Source of the DNA: Corallococcus sp.
GTDB lineage: Bacteria; Bacillota; Clostridia; Christensenellales; CAG-314
Direction of reading: 5' to 3'
Assembly: GCA_023665205.1 (NCBI GenBank)
Contig: JAMPEJ010000002.1
Location: 62,001 to 126,000, forward strand
DNA: 64,000 nt
The position numbers and the translations under genes are program-made. Shown here one piece after another: positions 51,822 through 60,336 of this stretch (position 1 is its first letter; each line of letters starts with the position of its first letter). Below the pieces are notes generated by a model. It was not told where the DNA came from. It saw only the letters and a program-made list of their open reading frames with translations, and made no database searches.

Positions 51822-51940
51822 AAGCGTACAAAGATAACGATCACTATACAATAATTTTTCATCGCCAACTAACCGCAACCGGCATTCGGGTTACGCTGCT
51901 TATATTTTGACAATTTGTAAAATTGCCACATGATTTCATT

Positions 51941-52144
51941 ATGGAAAAATTCAGAGAAAGATTGAAGGAGTTGCGAACAGAAAAAGGCTTGTCTCAAATG
52001 GGGCTTGCGTTGGAAATAGGATTTGGCACTACCGCTATCTGTTATTGGGAAAACGGTGTCCGAGTTCCCAGTGCCGAAGCCGTAATTGCGTTGGCAAAAT
52101 ATTTCGGAGTATCCGCCGATTATTTGTTAGGTTTGGAAGATTAG
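51941..52144 (+). CDS. XRE-family repressor, second of a tandem pair
   Basis: A 67-residue paralog of the preceding repressor; they share MEKF, RLKELRTEK and AEA-I-LAKYFGVSADYLLGLE. The recognition-helix region differs (GLALEIGFGTTAICYWENG), so its DNA target may differ. A possible promoter TTGACA, 16 bp, CATGAT ends 6 bases before the ATG, again with no Shine-Dalgarno site. The preceding 120 bp between the genes contains only a half-site CCACATG. A terminator follows 80 bp downstream. Confidence 0.88.
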   Translation: MEKFRERLKELRTEKGLSQMGLALEIGFGTTAICYWENGVRVPSAEAVIALAKYFGVSADYLLGLED

Positions 52145-52225
52145 ATCAAATAAACACAATTAGTTTTTTTTCGCTCACAACGAAAATCAACTGTTTGACG
52201 GTCTTGAAACAATACGAGAATATGC

Positions 52226-52261
52226 AAAAAGAGCAATGCAACTGTGCACTGCTCTTTTTTA
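52226..52261. terminator. bidirectional terminator
   Basis: AAAAAGAGCA and TGCTCTTTTT with a 14-base loop, between the xre pair and the convergent lipoprotein gene. Confidence 0.8.
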
Positions 52262-52287
52262 TTTGCTATTGTAATGTCGACCGAATT

Positions 52288-53742
52288 CTAGTCGTTGTTA
52301 TCTTCGTCGTCCTTGACTTCCTCTACCAACGTGATATTTGTGGAAGTGGAATTCTTTTTAGTTTCCGAATTGAACTTGACTACGGATACGGAATCGGTAC
52401 TGATCGTAAATACGTACGTTGTAGTCGTGTCTCCGTCCGTCACTTGCAAAACGTCGGGGAGAGCCCAACCGGTTGCACTGGTAGAAAGACTGTAAGCATA
52501 GGGTACGGGTTCCGCAGCGGTGTCGGACAGATCCAAAGTGTACGTAACGCTGTTCATTGTGTAATAAAGCGTGCTTCCGTCCAACCTGGTAAGCGTTACG
52601 GACGCGCGTTCGTTACGCAAAGTTTCCAAATTACCGTCCGACTCGCTTCCGTTGCCCGTTGCGGCAACTATCAAATAACGCGTTTGGTCGGAAGGAGCCT
52701 TGGAATCGGACTGCGTATAGATAACTTTTGTGCCGTAGCAGAAATACGTGGAAGAAGGAATGTAGTTGATTACCGCAACGTGGTTTTCTTCCGTTACGGG
52801 AGCGGTTGCATAGAACAACACTTCTCCGTTGTATTCCGGCTCGCCCAAAGTAGAACTGTCGGTGATAGTGTAATATACGTATTCGTTATTGACCTTTTGG
52901 ATAGCGTAAGACTTGTGGTTGTGGTCTTCGTGGCCTTCCTTTTGAACGAGAGGCACCAACACTTTGGCCTCGCTGCCGCCGATTTGGAACTGACAAATAG
53001 AACCGTCTTCGTCCAAATAGTACACGTAGTTGCCGCTGAATTGCTGCGAAGTGATTTTTTCGGCAATTTGAGTAGGCTCTTTGTCGCCTATTTTAAGGCT
53101 CATAAGTTTGCCGTCCAAAACGTACGTTGCGTACACGTCTTCGCCTATTTGCGCAAGTTTCAAAGCGGGAGCGTTGGTTTCGAACACCAAGTGGTTTTGC
53201 CTGTCGCCGCCGCCCAAGTTGTAACTTGCAAGTACAAGCTGCGACGTAAGCACGTTACCCTTTGAATCCAACTGATCGTTGGGAGTAGTAATGTAAATGC
53301 GGTCGCCGAATATATAAATACCGTTTAGTTCCGCAACGGTGTTTGCCGTGTAATAAACGTTGGGCACCACCATTTCCGCATTATCGCGCACTGCGGCTTG
53401 TATGGCCTTGGTTTTTTCCGTACTGGACATATCCATTTGGTTGACGGAAAGCACTTTGGATTCCAAATCCGCAAGTTTGATACGAACGACCGAACCGCTG
53501 CGCAAATCTTCGGAATAAGCGTTATTTGCCGCGTCCGGACCGGAAATATTACCGTTGACGTAGTACAGCCACTCGCCGTACAAAACTGCAATGCCGCCGT
53601 TGCCGACGGGAGTAGCCTTGGAGGGAAGTTCGCGTTGCTTGAAAGGCTTTGCCGGCGAGCATGCCGCAAACAAGACTGCCATGCATACGAGCAATGCAGC
53701 AAGTATTATTGTCAATCTTTTGACAGACGTTTTTTTGAACAT
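52288..53742 (-). CDS. beta-rich lipoprotein of unknown function
   Basis: A 484-residue lipoprotein (signal peptide with VLFAAC). The mature protein is rich in short YYV/YIT/YYT beta motifs recurring about every 45-60 residues, suggesting a beta-propeller of the DUF5050 type. It has no catalytic motif I can identify. The C terminus is very acidic (EEVKDDEDNND). AAGGAG precedes the ATG. It lies between the XRE switch and a gene of unknown function on the same strand. Confidence 0.75.
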   Translation of the reverse strand: MFKKTSVKRLTIILAALLVCMAVLFAACSPAKPFKQRELPSKATPVGNGGIAVLYGEWLYYVNGNISGPDAANNAYSEDLRSGSVVRIKLADLESKVLSVNQMDMSSTEKTKAIQAAVRDNAEMVVPNVYYTANTVAELNGIYIFGDRIYITTPNDQLDSKGNVLTSQLVLASYNLGGGDRQNHLVFETNAPALKLAQIGEDVYATYVLDGKLMSLKIGDKEPTQIAEKITSQQFSGNYVYYLDEDGSICQFQIGGSEAKVLVPLVQKEGHEDHNHKSYAIQKVNNEYVYYTITDSSTLGEPEYNGEVLFYATAPVTEENHVAVINYIPSSTYFCYGTKVIYTQSDSKAPSDQTRYLIVAATGNGSESDGNLETLRNERASVTLTRLDGSTLYYTMNSVTYTLDLSDTAAEPVPYAYSLSTSATGWALPDVLQVTDGDTTTTYVFTISTDSVSVVKFNSETKKNSTSTNITLVEEVKDDEDNND

Positions 53743-53887
53743 TTGAAAATACTCCTTATGTAGATACTACATAGGCTTTAATTATACGGCATAATTTGCA
53801 AAAATGCAACACTTTTGAGAGGTTTTGTACCCAAATGTGCTTGGCCTTGCGTAGCCTAAGACGAAAAACTGCGCTTATAAAACAAAC

Positions 53888-53915
53888 AAAAAGCCGCAAA
53901 AGCGGTTTGCGGCTG
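53888..53915 (-). terminator. terminator after the 280-residue unknown gene
   Basis: On the minus strand AGCCGCAA and TTGCGGCT enclose a short loop (AGCGG side arm) followed by TTTTTG. Confidence 0.75.
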
Positions 53916-53949
53916 AAGTTGAGGCAGAAGCAACGTTATCAAACGCGGT

Positions 53950-54792
53950 CTACACCGCTTGAGAAAGCGTCGTGATTTGACCGGTGGCGGCATCCTGAAA
54001 CAACATCCAAAAACTGGTGGGATCGTTATCTACAAAAACAAAATCTTTGTCGGAAAAGCCCTCTTTTTCCACAGGCAATCCGTAACAAATGTAACGTACC
54101 TTTTGCTGCTGCTGCAAAACGCCCAAAACAAAGTACTTTTCCGACGAGGGAAAATCGATACGCACAAAAAAAGACTGCGGATATTTTTTGATGAGAGGAT
54201 AATACGGAGGGAAATCCAAAAACACTTTGGTTATCTCCTTTTGCACCGACTTGTAGTAATCGGCGTCGGCTCCGCCGGCGTAGTACCGTTCGAAAGCGGA
54301 ACTGTACTCCGCAACGCTTTTGTAATGACTGTTGGCTTGCAGTTTCAGTTTTTCTATGTCCACGCCGTCATAGAAATTTTGCGTGGAAGCGACAAACTGT
54401 TCGTAAGGAGTTGCCGCAGCGTTTTGCGCAATGAGCGTTGCGGCGTTACGCCGCAGAACCGCACACAAATTTTTGCGTCCGTATTGCGCGCAAGCGACTT
54501 CACAACAAGCGTCTTCCTTCTTTACAAGCAGACAACCCAAGTTTTCCAAATTTTGCAAAGGATAAAAAAACGTATCGTTGTTCAGCGTAACCAAATTGCG
54601 AGCATAAATTTCGCCGTCAAAATTTAACAAAAGCCACCACTCGCCGAAAGTTTGCGTGACGGCGTTAGTAACAAACACGGTAACGTCGGTTTGCGTATTG
54701 TTGACAAGTTTGACCATTCCGCACAATTCTTTGCCGCGTTCGGCAAAACGCGGATCGGTTTGTTGCAAAATAAGAATACGCTTGCAGTACAT
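53950..54792 (-). CDS. conserved-looking protein of unknown function
   Basis: A 280-residue soluble protein without signal peptide, membrane helix or recognised motif. The N-terminal third is beta-rich (GMVKLVNNTQTDVTVFVTNAV, then YARNLVTLNNDTFFYPLQNL), the centre has several Cys (CCEVACAQYG) and the C-terminal third is again beta-rich (KYFVLGVLQQQQKVRYICYG). AAGGAG lies 7 bases before the ATG. It has its own terminator. I cannot assign a function. Confidence 0.75.
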   Translation of the reverse strand: MYCKRILILQQTDPRFAERGKELCGMVKLVNNTQTDVTVFVTNAVTQTFGEWWLLLNFDGEIYARNLVTLNNDTFFYPLQNLENLGCLLVKKEDACCEVACAQYGRKNLCAVLRRNAATLIAQNAAATPYEQFVASTQNFYDGVDIEKLKLQANSHYKSVAEYSSAFERYYAGGADADYYKSVQKEITKVFLDFPPYYPLIKKYPQSFFVRIDFPSSEKYFVLGVLQQQQKVRYICYGLPVEKEGFSDKDFVFVDNDPTSFWMLFQDAATGQITTLSQAV

Positions 54793-54886
54793 CGTTTGCT
54801 CCTTAATATTTCGGTAGCAAACATATTACCGCAAGCGCAAAGTAATTTTGTGCAAATTTGTGTTGAATTTTGACGAGTTTGGGCTG

Positions 54887-55210
54887 TTAGCGATCGAGCG
54901 CGTCTACAACGGCAATCGCGCGGCGGCGGTTTTCACCGTCCAGTTTGCGGAAAGCGGCAAGCAACTTGCGTTCGTCTGCGTCAAGAGTTTCGCCCTTTAT
55001 TTCCACAATGCCGGTGCCGTAATTTTCTCTGCCCAACAATTCGTCGGCAGTAACGCCTAATGCGTCGGCAAGTTTTACGATCAATTCCACGCTAGGCTCG
55101 GAGCGGTCACGCTCCCAGTTACCTATAGTGTAGTTTTGTACGCCGATTTTCTTTGCTAAATCGCCCTGACTGATACCGAGGTCTTGCCTGATTTCCTTTA
55201 ATTTCAGCAT
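54887..55210 (-). CDS. XRE-family regulator (phage-repressor-like)
   Basis: A 107-residue protein with an N-terminal Cro/C1 HTH (LGISQGDLAKKIGVQNYTIGNWERD) and a short helical C terminus (LDADERKLLAAFRKLDGENRRRAIAVVDAL) typical of small prophage or plasmid repressors. It is divergent from a 74-residue HTH gene; three AGCA-x5-TGCT-like operators lie between them, the likely autoregulatory sites. AAGGTG lies upstream of the ATG. Confidence 0.88.
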   Translation of the reverse strand: MLKLKEIRQDLGISQGDLAKKIGVQNYTIGNWERDRSEPSVELIVKLADALGVTADELLGRENYGTGIVEIKGETLDADERKLLAAFRKLDGENRRRAIAVVDALDR

Positions 55211-55246
55211 AATTTACACCTTAATTCAAAATGATGTGCAAATTTT

Positions 55247-55322
55247 AGCAAAATCTGCTACAATACACTTGACATCAGCAAATTTTGTTGTAAAATTAAA
55301 TATATATTCAGCAAATATTGCT
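55247..55322. promoter_or_regulatory. second triple-operator region
   Basis: AGCAAAATCTGCT (55247-55259), AGCAAATTTTGTT (55277-55289) and AGCAAATATTGCT (55310-55322), start-to-start 30 and 33 bp. The sequence differs completely from the operators at 51.5 kb. The middle site lies in the spacer of the plus promoter. Confidence 0.8.
55269..55296 (+). promoter_or_regulatory. promoter of the 74-residue HTH gene
   Basis: TTGACA, 16-bp spacer containing an operator, TAAAAT. The leader is about 85 bases. Confidence 0.7.
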
Positions 55323-55389
55323 GAATATGCTTTACGAAAGATAAATCAGGCGCGGAGTTGCGCTTAATACATCAAGGCGGTAAAGCAAA

Positions 55390-55614
55390 ATGGAACCGAA
55401 AAGAGCCAAATCAGTTGAAAACTATATCAAGAAAAAACAACTGACAAAAAAAGAATTTTGCAAAATTTGCAAAATAAGTATTGCAACGTTAAACAGAATA
55501 TTAAATAACGACGAAACAGTCAAAGTGTTTTCTATTTTGAAAATTATAAATGCGACGGAATTAGTGTTGGAAGATTTTTACGAACCTATTACCAAAGAAG
55601 AAGGCAAGGAGTAA
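55390..55614 (+). CDS. small HTH protein divergent from an XRE regulator
   Basis: A 74-residue basic protein with a Cro/C1-like HTH (LTKKEFCKICKISIATLNRIL). In layout it resembles a Cro-type partner of the divergent repressor. It is A/T-rich like other recently acquired genes here. The stop codon lies in the loop of its own terminator. AAGGCGGT upstream may serve as ribosome binding site, but spacing is long. Confidence 0.75.
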   Translation: MEPKRAKSVENYIKKKQLTKKEFCKICKISIATLNRILNNDETVKVFSILKIINATELVLEDFYEPITKEEGKE

Positions 55615-55631
55615 TCCTTGCCTATTTTTAT
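55602..55631 (+). terminator. terminator overlapping the HTH gene stop
   Basis: AGGCAAGGA-GTAA-TCCTTGCCT followed by ATTTTTAT. The TAA stop forms part of the loop. Confidence 0.85.
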
Positions 55632-55660
55632 AAAATCGAATAATACCTTTTTCGAAATAT

Positions 55661-56494
55661 CTACGACTTTTTTACGGAGATTTCCGACAATTCCTGAATA
55701 CGGCTTTGAGCGCGTATCTTGTCCAAAATGGCGCGCATAGCAAGGTCCATATCGCTTCCTTCGCGGTAATCGCTCTTGACGTAGAAGTCTACGCGCTCCT
55801 CGTTGACAAGGTAAGTAGCGTCCTCAGGCTTGCGGTACACGCCTATTGCATAGCCGCCGCGCTGACGAGCCAACTTCATGCTGGGCACGTCGGTCAGACC
55901 GTCGCCGACGTACACCATATTTTCAAACGGAACAACGCGGCTGTCTCGGGGCATATACATATTGAGTTTTTTGTGTTCGCCCATGTTTTCCACACCTTTG
56001 TTTATGCGATACAAAAACTGGGTCTTGCTGGTGTAGTTGATGGCAACGGACGGCCAAACGGGCGCGCCGTTTTCGTCGTACACGTAGTCGCAGGCAAAAA
56101 TGTTGTAAAATTCGCGCGCGATGTCGCAGCCCTCTATCATAGGCTTTAGTCCACAGGAAATGATGTAGTGTCTTACTTCCAATCCCAAATTTTCTCCGTA
56201 GGAATTGATACGTTTGAACCAGGTTTTTACGCCCTCGAAAAACTTTACGCCTTTGCCCATTTTGCGAAGTTCGTCTTGTGAAAGAACGATACCCTTTTGT
56301 TTAGACATAGATGCCATAAGGTACATATAAGCCAGAATATGGTCCATTTCGTACTTGTGGGACGTTTCGTCGCACATATTCCAAAATTCGTCAGGAGTGA
56401 TACCTAACGACGGTATAAAAGTAAACTCCTGCATATCCTTTGTAGAAAGAGTGTTGTCAAAGTCGTAAATAATGGCAACGATAGGTTTTTTCAT
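55661..56494 (-). CDS. HAD-superfamily phosphatase (SerB/PSP-like)
   Basis: A 277-residue HAD hydrolase. Motif I is IYDFDNTLS (nucleophile and acid Asp), motif II HYIISCGLKP, motif III the Lys in NYTSKTQF, and motif IV VYVGDGLTDVPS. The long helical cap (about 30-100) fits the phosphoserine-phosphatase-like C1 group. Substrate unknown. GGGAGA precedes the ATG. It lies 84 bp after the GH13 gene on the same strand, possibly co-transcribed. Confidence 0.88.
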   Translation of the reverse strand: MKKPIVAIIYDFDNTLSTKDMQEFTFIPSLGITPDEFWNMCDETSHKYEMDHILAYMYLMASMSKQKGIVLSQDELRKMGKGVKFFEGVKTWFKRINSYGENLGLEVRHYIISCGLKPMIEGCDIAREFYNIFACDYVYDENGAPVWPSVAINYTSKTQFLYRINKGVENMGEHKKLNMYMPRDSRVVPFENMVYVGDGLTDVPSMKLARQRGGYAIGVYRKPEDATYLVNEERVDFYVKSDYREGSDMDLAMRAILDKIRAQSRIQELSEISVKKS

Positions 56495-56578
56495 TGTTTG
56501 TCTCCCGTTTTGAATTTATGATGTATTGCACGGTATTGGTGCAAATTATTTACTTATTTTAAGAAAAGAAAACGCGCG

Positions 56579-58123
56579 TTATTTAAGCAAAAACACTACC
56601 GCCGTTTGCGGAGCAAGACTTACGGCATTGCCGACGGTTTTGTGGCTGCCAGTTTCGAAAAGCACTTTTCCTATTTGCATTTGCATCGCTTGCGGACGGT
56701 CGGTAGGGTTGAACGCCACGCAAACGTTTTTTCCGCGTTTGTAGCACAACACGCCGTCGTCGTCGCACACAAGTACCTGTATTTCTCCGTCCGACTGCAG
56801 ATCCTCGGTCTTTGCGCGCAAAGAGTTGAGATTCTTGACCAAATTCCACAACGATCCTTCGTCACGCATTTGTTGGGCTGCGCACGGAGCGTTTGGAGCC
56901 GCGTCTACGTTCAAATACAGTTTGTCGCATTCGGCGTCGGAAAACCCGAGATTTTTTTTGTCGGCGTCCCACTGCATAGGCGTTCTGCTGCCGGTGCGGT
57001 GATAGCCTCCCTCTTTGGAAGTTTGCGGAATATAACGCATACCGATTTCGTCGCCGTAGTAGAAAAACGGCACGCCGGGCAGCGTCAGCAAAAATACGTA
57101 TGCAAGACGCAGTTCGCTTTCGTCCAACATATAGGAAATCCGTTCGGTATCGTGATTGCCGCTTATTACGGAGATATATCCCTTGCCCCAAGTCTCGCGC
57201 AGTTCGTCAAGATACTTCGTGAGCATATCCCGCGCGGAAACGTGCGCAGTTTTGCAAAAGTAACTTTTGTTGATTCCGTCCGGAGATTTGCAACGAAACG
57301 CGTAATAGGTGAGTTTTTGATAGTGATTGAGTAAAAAATCGCAATGAAAGCCCGCCATATTGATAGCGCGCGGAGCATTGCACCACTCGGAAACAAGCAC
57401 CGCTTCTGGATATTTTTCGTCAAGCATTTTGCGGGCGCGCTGCCAAAGCGAAGCCGTGGCGATTTTTTCCTCGTCGTTTTTGACAAGGCTGTCCGCCATA
57501 TCAACGCGGAAACCGTCGCAACCTTTATCCAACCAAAAACGCATAACGTCCAAAAGAGCCTCAAACGTCGGCTGTACGCGCGGATCTTCGTAAGAAATTT
57601 GCCAACCGGGCTGAGTGATATTGTTAAAACCGTAGTTGAGTGCAGGTTGACTGTTAAAAAAGTTGAGCATATAACAACCGTCGCGATCGCTCATACCGGA
57701 AACCCAAGCGTGATCTGCCGGACGGTTCCACACGCTGTCCGACCAAATATAACGGTCGCTGTATTCGTTACGGGCAGGCTTCTTGCTTTCTTCAAACCAC
57801 TTATGTTGATCCGAAGTGTGTCCGGGGACAAGATCCAAAATTACGCGCATGCCGCGTTTGTGCGCCTCGCAAAACAATTTGCACAAATCTTCGTTTGTGC
57901 CGTAGCGCGGAGCAACCGATTTGTGGTCGGCGACGTCGTAGCCGGCATCCATAAACGGAGAAAGATAGCACGGATTTAGCCACAAAGCGTTGAAACCCAG
58001 TTCCCGCACGTAATCCAACTTGCTTATTATTCCCCGTATATCGCCGATACCGTCGGCGTTGGAATCGCAAAAACTTTGCGGATATATTTCGTAAAATACT
58101 GCGGTTTTCAGCCAACCGGGCAT
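56579..58123 (-). CDS. GH13 alpha-glucosidase-type enzyme
   Basis: A 514-residue cytoplasmic alpha-amylase-family enzyme. Catalytic residues: nucleophile D208 (GFRVDMAD), acid/base E246 (LVSEW) and D325 (SGNHDTER); region I is DLVPGHTSD, with His in place of the usual Asn (DLVxNH). There is no signal peptide, which fits oligosaccharide cleavage after uptake (oligo-1,6-glucosidase, trehalose-phosphate hydrolase or maltodextrin glucosidase). Exact specificity cannot be read. AAGGAG precedes the ATG. No dedicated sugar transporter is adjacent. Confidence 0.92.
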   Translation of the reverse strand: MPGWLKTAVFYEIYPQSFCDSNADGIGDIRGIISKLDYVRELGFNALWLNPCYLSPFMDAGYDVADHKSVAPRYGTNEDLCKLFCEAHKRGMRVILDLVPGHTSDQHKWFEESKKPARNEYSDRYIWSDSVWNRPADHAWVSGMSDRDGCYMLNFFNSQPALNYGFNNITQPGWQISYEDPRVQPTFEALLDVMRFWLDKGCDGFRVDMADSLVKNDEEKIATASLWQRARKMLDEKYPEAVLVSEWCNAPRAINMAGFHCDFLLNHYQKLTYYAFRCKSPDGINKSYFCKTAHVSARDMLTKYLDELRETWGKGYISVISGNHDTERISYMLDESELRLAYVFLLTLPGVPFFYYGDEIGMRYIPQTSKEGGYHRTGSRTPMQWDADKKNLGFSDAECDKLYLNVDAAPNAPCAAQQMRDEGSLWNLVKNLNSLRAKTEDLQSDGEIQVLVCDDDGVLCYKRGKNVCVAFNPTDRPQAMQMQIGKVLFETGSHKTVGNAVSLAPQTAVVFLLK

Positions 58124-58249
58124 AGAAAAACTCCTTAAGACGCCGTGCGCCTAATTATATATTATAACTATTTTACTACATTACGGGTACTTTTTCAATA
58201 CTTTTTTGCAAATTACTTGTGTTTTGAAACGTGGTATGCTAGAATAAAC

Positions 58250-58345
58250 CTATCGTAAGGGAGTAGTTCGCTGACTGACAGTTGTCCCGCCTACATAATG
58301 GTGTGTACCAGGTTGGACATTGAAGAACGAGACTTATGCTGACCG
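58250..58345 (+). ncRNA. yybP-ykoY manganese riboswitch
   Basis: AAGGGAGTAG near the 5' end and GAACGAGACTTA near the 3' end are the two conserved signatures of the Mn2+-sensing yybP-ykoY aptamer. The genes under it (a CaCA exchanger and MntP) agree with manganese control. A terminator hairpin follows directly. Confidence 0.85.
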
Positions 58346-58352
58346 GCCGCTT

Positions 58353-58376
58353 AAACCTTGCAACTTCAAGGTTTTT
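58353..58376 (+). terminator. expression-platform terminator of the Mn riboswitch
   Basis: AACCTTG and CAAGGTT with a short loop, then TTTTTGC. Mn2+ binding would be expected to prevent this hairpin and switch efflux on. Competing pairing was not modelled. Confidence 0.65.
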
Positions 58377-58509
58377 GCGACACTTTTGACGGCAACGCTG
58401 CGTAAACGCACGATTTGCAATGCCGTGGGTTGGTATAGGGCTCGTATTTTTTTGCTTTAATTGGGTCAAACTTGCCCTGCACGAATATTTACCCGGGAGA
58501 AAACGACAA

Positions 58510-59592
58510 ATGCTCACACAACTTTTTTCCTTTATCTACGGTTGGCCGCTGTGGCTACAACTGGCAACTTACGTCGTTGGATTGGCGTTGGGCGTATTTT
58601 GTCTTGTAAAGTTTTGCAATATTTTTGTAGACGCATCCGGTGCAATTGCAAAGAAAATGAAAATATCTCCGCTTATTATCGGGCTTACTATCGTAGCGAT
58701 GGGAACAAGTCTGCCGGAGTTGGCGGTATCCGTCTCCGACTCCATTACGGCGCTAGTAAACGGAAGCAACGCCGAAATGGCTATCGGCAACGTTGTAGGA
58801 AGTAACGTTTGCAACTTACTGCTCGTGTTGGGCTTTTCCGTCGTTTTTACGCCCATACTCGTCAAGAAAAACACATTGAAGCACGAATTTCCCATACTTA
58901 TCGGAGTTTCGGCCATCGTTGTAATATTCGTATTTCTGTTCGGCACGCAAAGCGTAACCGGCGAAATAGCAATAACGCGTTGGGAAGGCGGCATTCTTGT
59001 AGCAGGCATCGTTGCGTACATCGTATATCTGGTATTCAGCGCAAAACGCCATCCCGAAGAAATAGAAGTGGAAGAAAACGAAATTAAAGACATGGCGTGG
59101 TGGAAAGCGATACTCTTGACTGTACTTGGTGCAGTCGGCATATTTGTCGGAGGACAGTTTGTAGAATTCGGCGCGAGAGGTCTTGCTATGGAAGGCGCAA
59201 CCGCAATGGGACTTGACGAAGACTTGGCGACAAATCTTGTGGGACTGACTATCGTTGCCGTGGGGACGAGTCTGCCGGAACTTGTAACAAGCACCATTGC
59301 CGCAAAAAAAGGTCAAAACGAAATTGCTCTGGGAAACGTTATCGGCAGCAACATATTCAACTCGCTGTTTGTGCTAGGTATAAGCAGCGTTATTTGCCCG
59401 TTAAAAGCGGGCAACCAAGTGTACGCCGACGTAGTAGTGATGATTGCCGTCACTTTGCTCGTATTTGCGTTCGCTTTGCGCGGCAAACTTAAACGGTGCC
59501 ACGGAATAACGTTGCTTACCATATACGGAATTTATTTGGCATATCTTATTATGCGCACGTTAAAACCCGAGTGGTTTGCCTGGATGATGTGA
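58510..59592 (+). CDS. CaCA-family cation exchanger under Mn control
   Basis: A 360-residue membrane protein of the Ca2+/cation antiporter family (YrbG-like), about ten helices. The two inverted alpha-repeats are GLTIVAMGTSLPELAVS and GLTIVAVGTSLPELVTS, followed by IGNVVGSNVCN and LGNVIGSNIFN. A charged inside loop (about 205-225) separates the halves. The ATG at 58510 with GGGAGAAAA upstream is preferred; the frame is open to 58420 in the riboswitch leader. Regulation and the following mntP suggest Mn2+ (or Mn2+/Ca2+) export. Confidence 0.88.
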   Translation: MLTQLFSFIYGWPLWLQLATYVVGLALGVFCLVKFCNIFVDASGAIAKKMKISPLIIGLTIVAMGTSLPELAVSVSDSITALVNGSNAEMAIGNVVGSNVCNLLLVLGFSVVFTPILVKKNTLKHEFPILIGVSAIVVIFVFLFGTQSVTGEIAITRWEGGILVAGIVAYIVYLVFSAKRHPEEIEVEENEIKDMAWWKAILLTVLGAVGIFVGGQFVEFGARGLAMEGATAMGLDEDLATNLVGLTIVAVGTSLPELVTSTIAAKKGQNEIALGNVIGSNIFNSLFVLGISSVICPLKAGNQVYADVVVMIAVTLLVFAFALRGKLKRCHGITLLTIYGIYLAYLIMRTLKPEWFAWMM

Positions 59593-59616
59593 CGATAACG
59601 TATATTTGAGGATTTT

Positions 59617-60207
59617 ATGTGGTGGGAACTGATACTTAACAGTTTGCTATTGGGTGTAGGTTTGGCAATGGACGCATGCGCCGTGTCCATGGCAAACGGG
59701 CTTAACGAGCCGCAAATGAAAGTGCGAAAAATTGCGGGAGTTGCCCTAACGTTCGGATTTTTTCAGGCATTAATGCCCATGATAGGCTGGGTGTGCGTAC
59801 ACTTTGTTACACGACAGTTTGAGGCGGTTACAAAGGCAATACCTTACATAGCGTTGGTTCTGTTGGCTTTTATCGGCGGCAAAATGATCTTTGAAGGAAC
59901 TCGGCACAAGCCCGAAACAGACGAAAAGCCGGCCAAACCGCTTACGTTTTGGGTGTTGATAGTACAGGCTTTGGCAACAAGCATAGATGCGCTTTCGGTA
60001 GGATTTACTATTGCGGAGTACGACGTGACGAAAGCGCTTGTAAGCGCAGGCATAATTGCCGTAGTTACGTTTGCAATTTGTTTCGGCGCAGTGTTTTTGG
60101 GAAAAAAATTCGGTACGGCACTAGGGAACAAGGCGGAAATAGCGGGCGGCGCAATATTGATTTGTATAGGGATAGAAATATTTGTGAAGGGCGTATTTTT
60201 TGCGTAA
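59617..60207 (+). CDS. mntP: manganese efflux pump MntP
   Basis: A 196-residue six-helix membrane protein. The paired motifs LAMDACAVSMANGL and TSIDALSVGFTIA carry the Asp residues that line the Mn2+ path. It exports excess Mn2+. It starts 24 bp after the CaCA exchanger gene, so both share the manganese riboswitch. Length is typical. TTGAGGA precedes the ATG. Confidence 0.95.
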   Translation: MWWELILNSLLLGVGLAMDACAVSMANGLNEPQMKVRKIAGVALTFGFFQALMPMIGWVCVHFVTRQFEAVTKAIPYIALVLLAFIGGKMIFEGTRHKPETDEKPAKPLTFWVLIVQALATSIDALSVGFTIAEYDVTKALVSAGIIAVVTFAICFGAVFLGKKFGTALGNKAEIAGGAILICIGIEIFVKGVFFA

Positions 60208-60300
60208 GTAAAAATATATAGTAAAAGTATACACGGCAAGCGAACCCACCGCTACCGACAAACATAATATTCTCGAAAATTAAAATTAAAAAAATAACTA

Positions 60301-60336
60301 GCGGAACAGGCCAAACGACTGCTCCGCGTTTTTTAC
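60301..60336 (+). terminator. terminator after mntP
   Basis: GCGGAACAG and CTGCTCCGC (one mismatch) followed by GTTTTTT. Confidence 0.75.

Noticed and set aside
58420-58509. Longer start of the CaCA exchanger
   Set aside because: The added residues lie in the riboswitch leader and do not resemble the family. The ATG at 58510 has a ribosome binding site.
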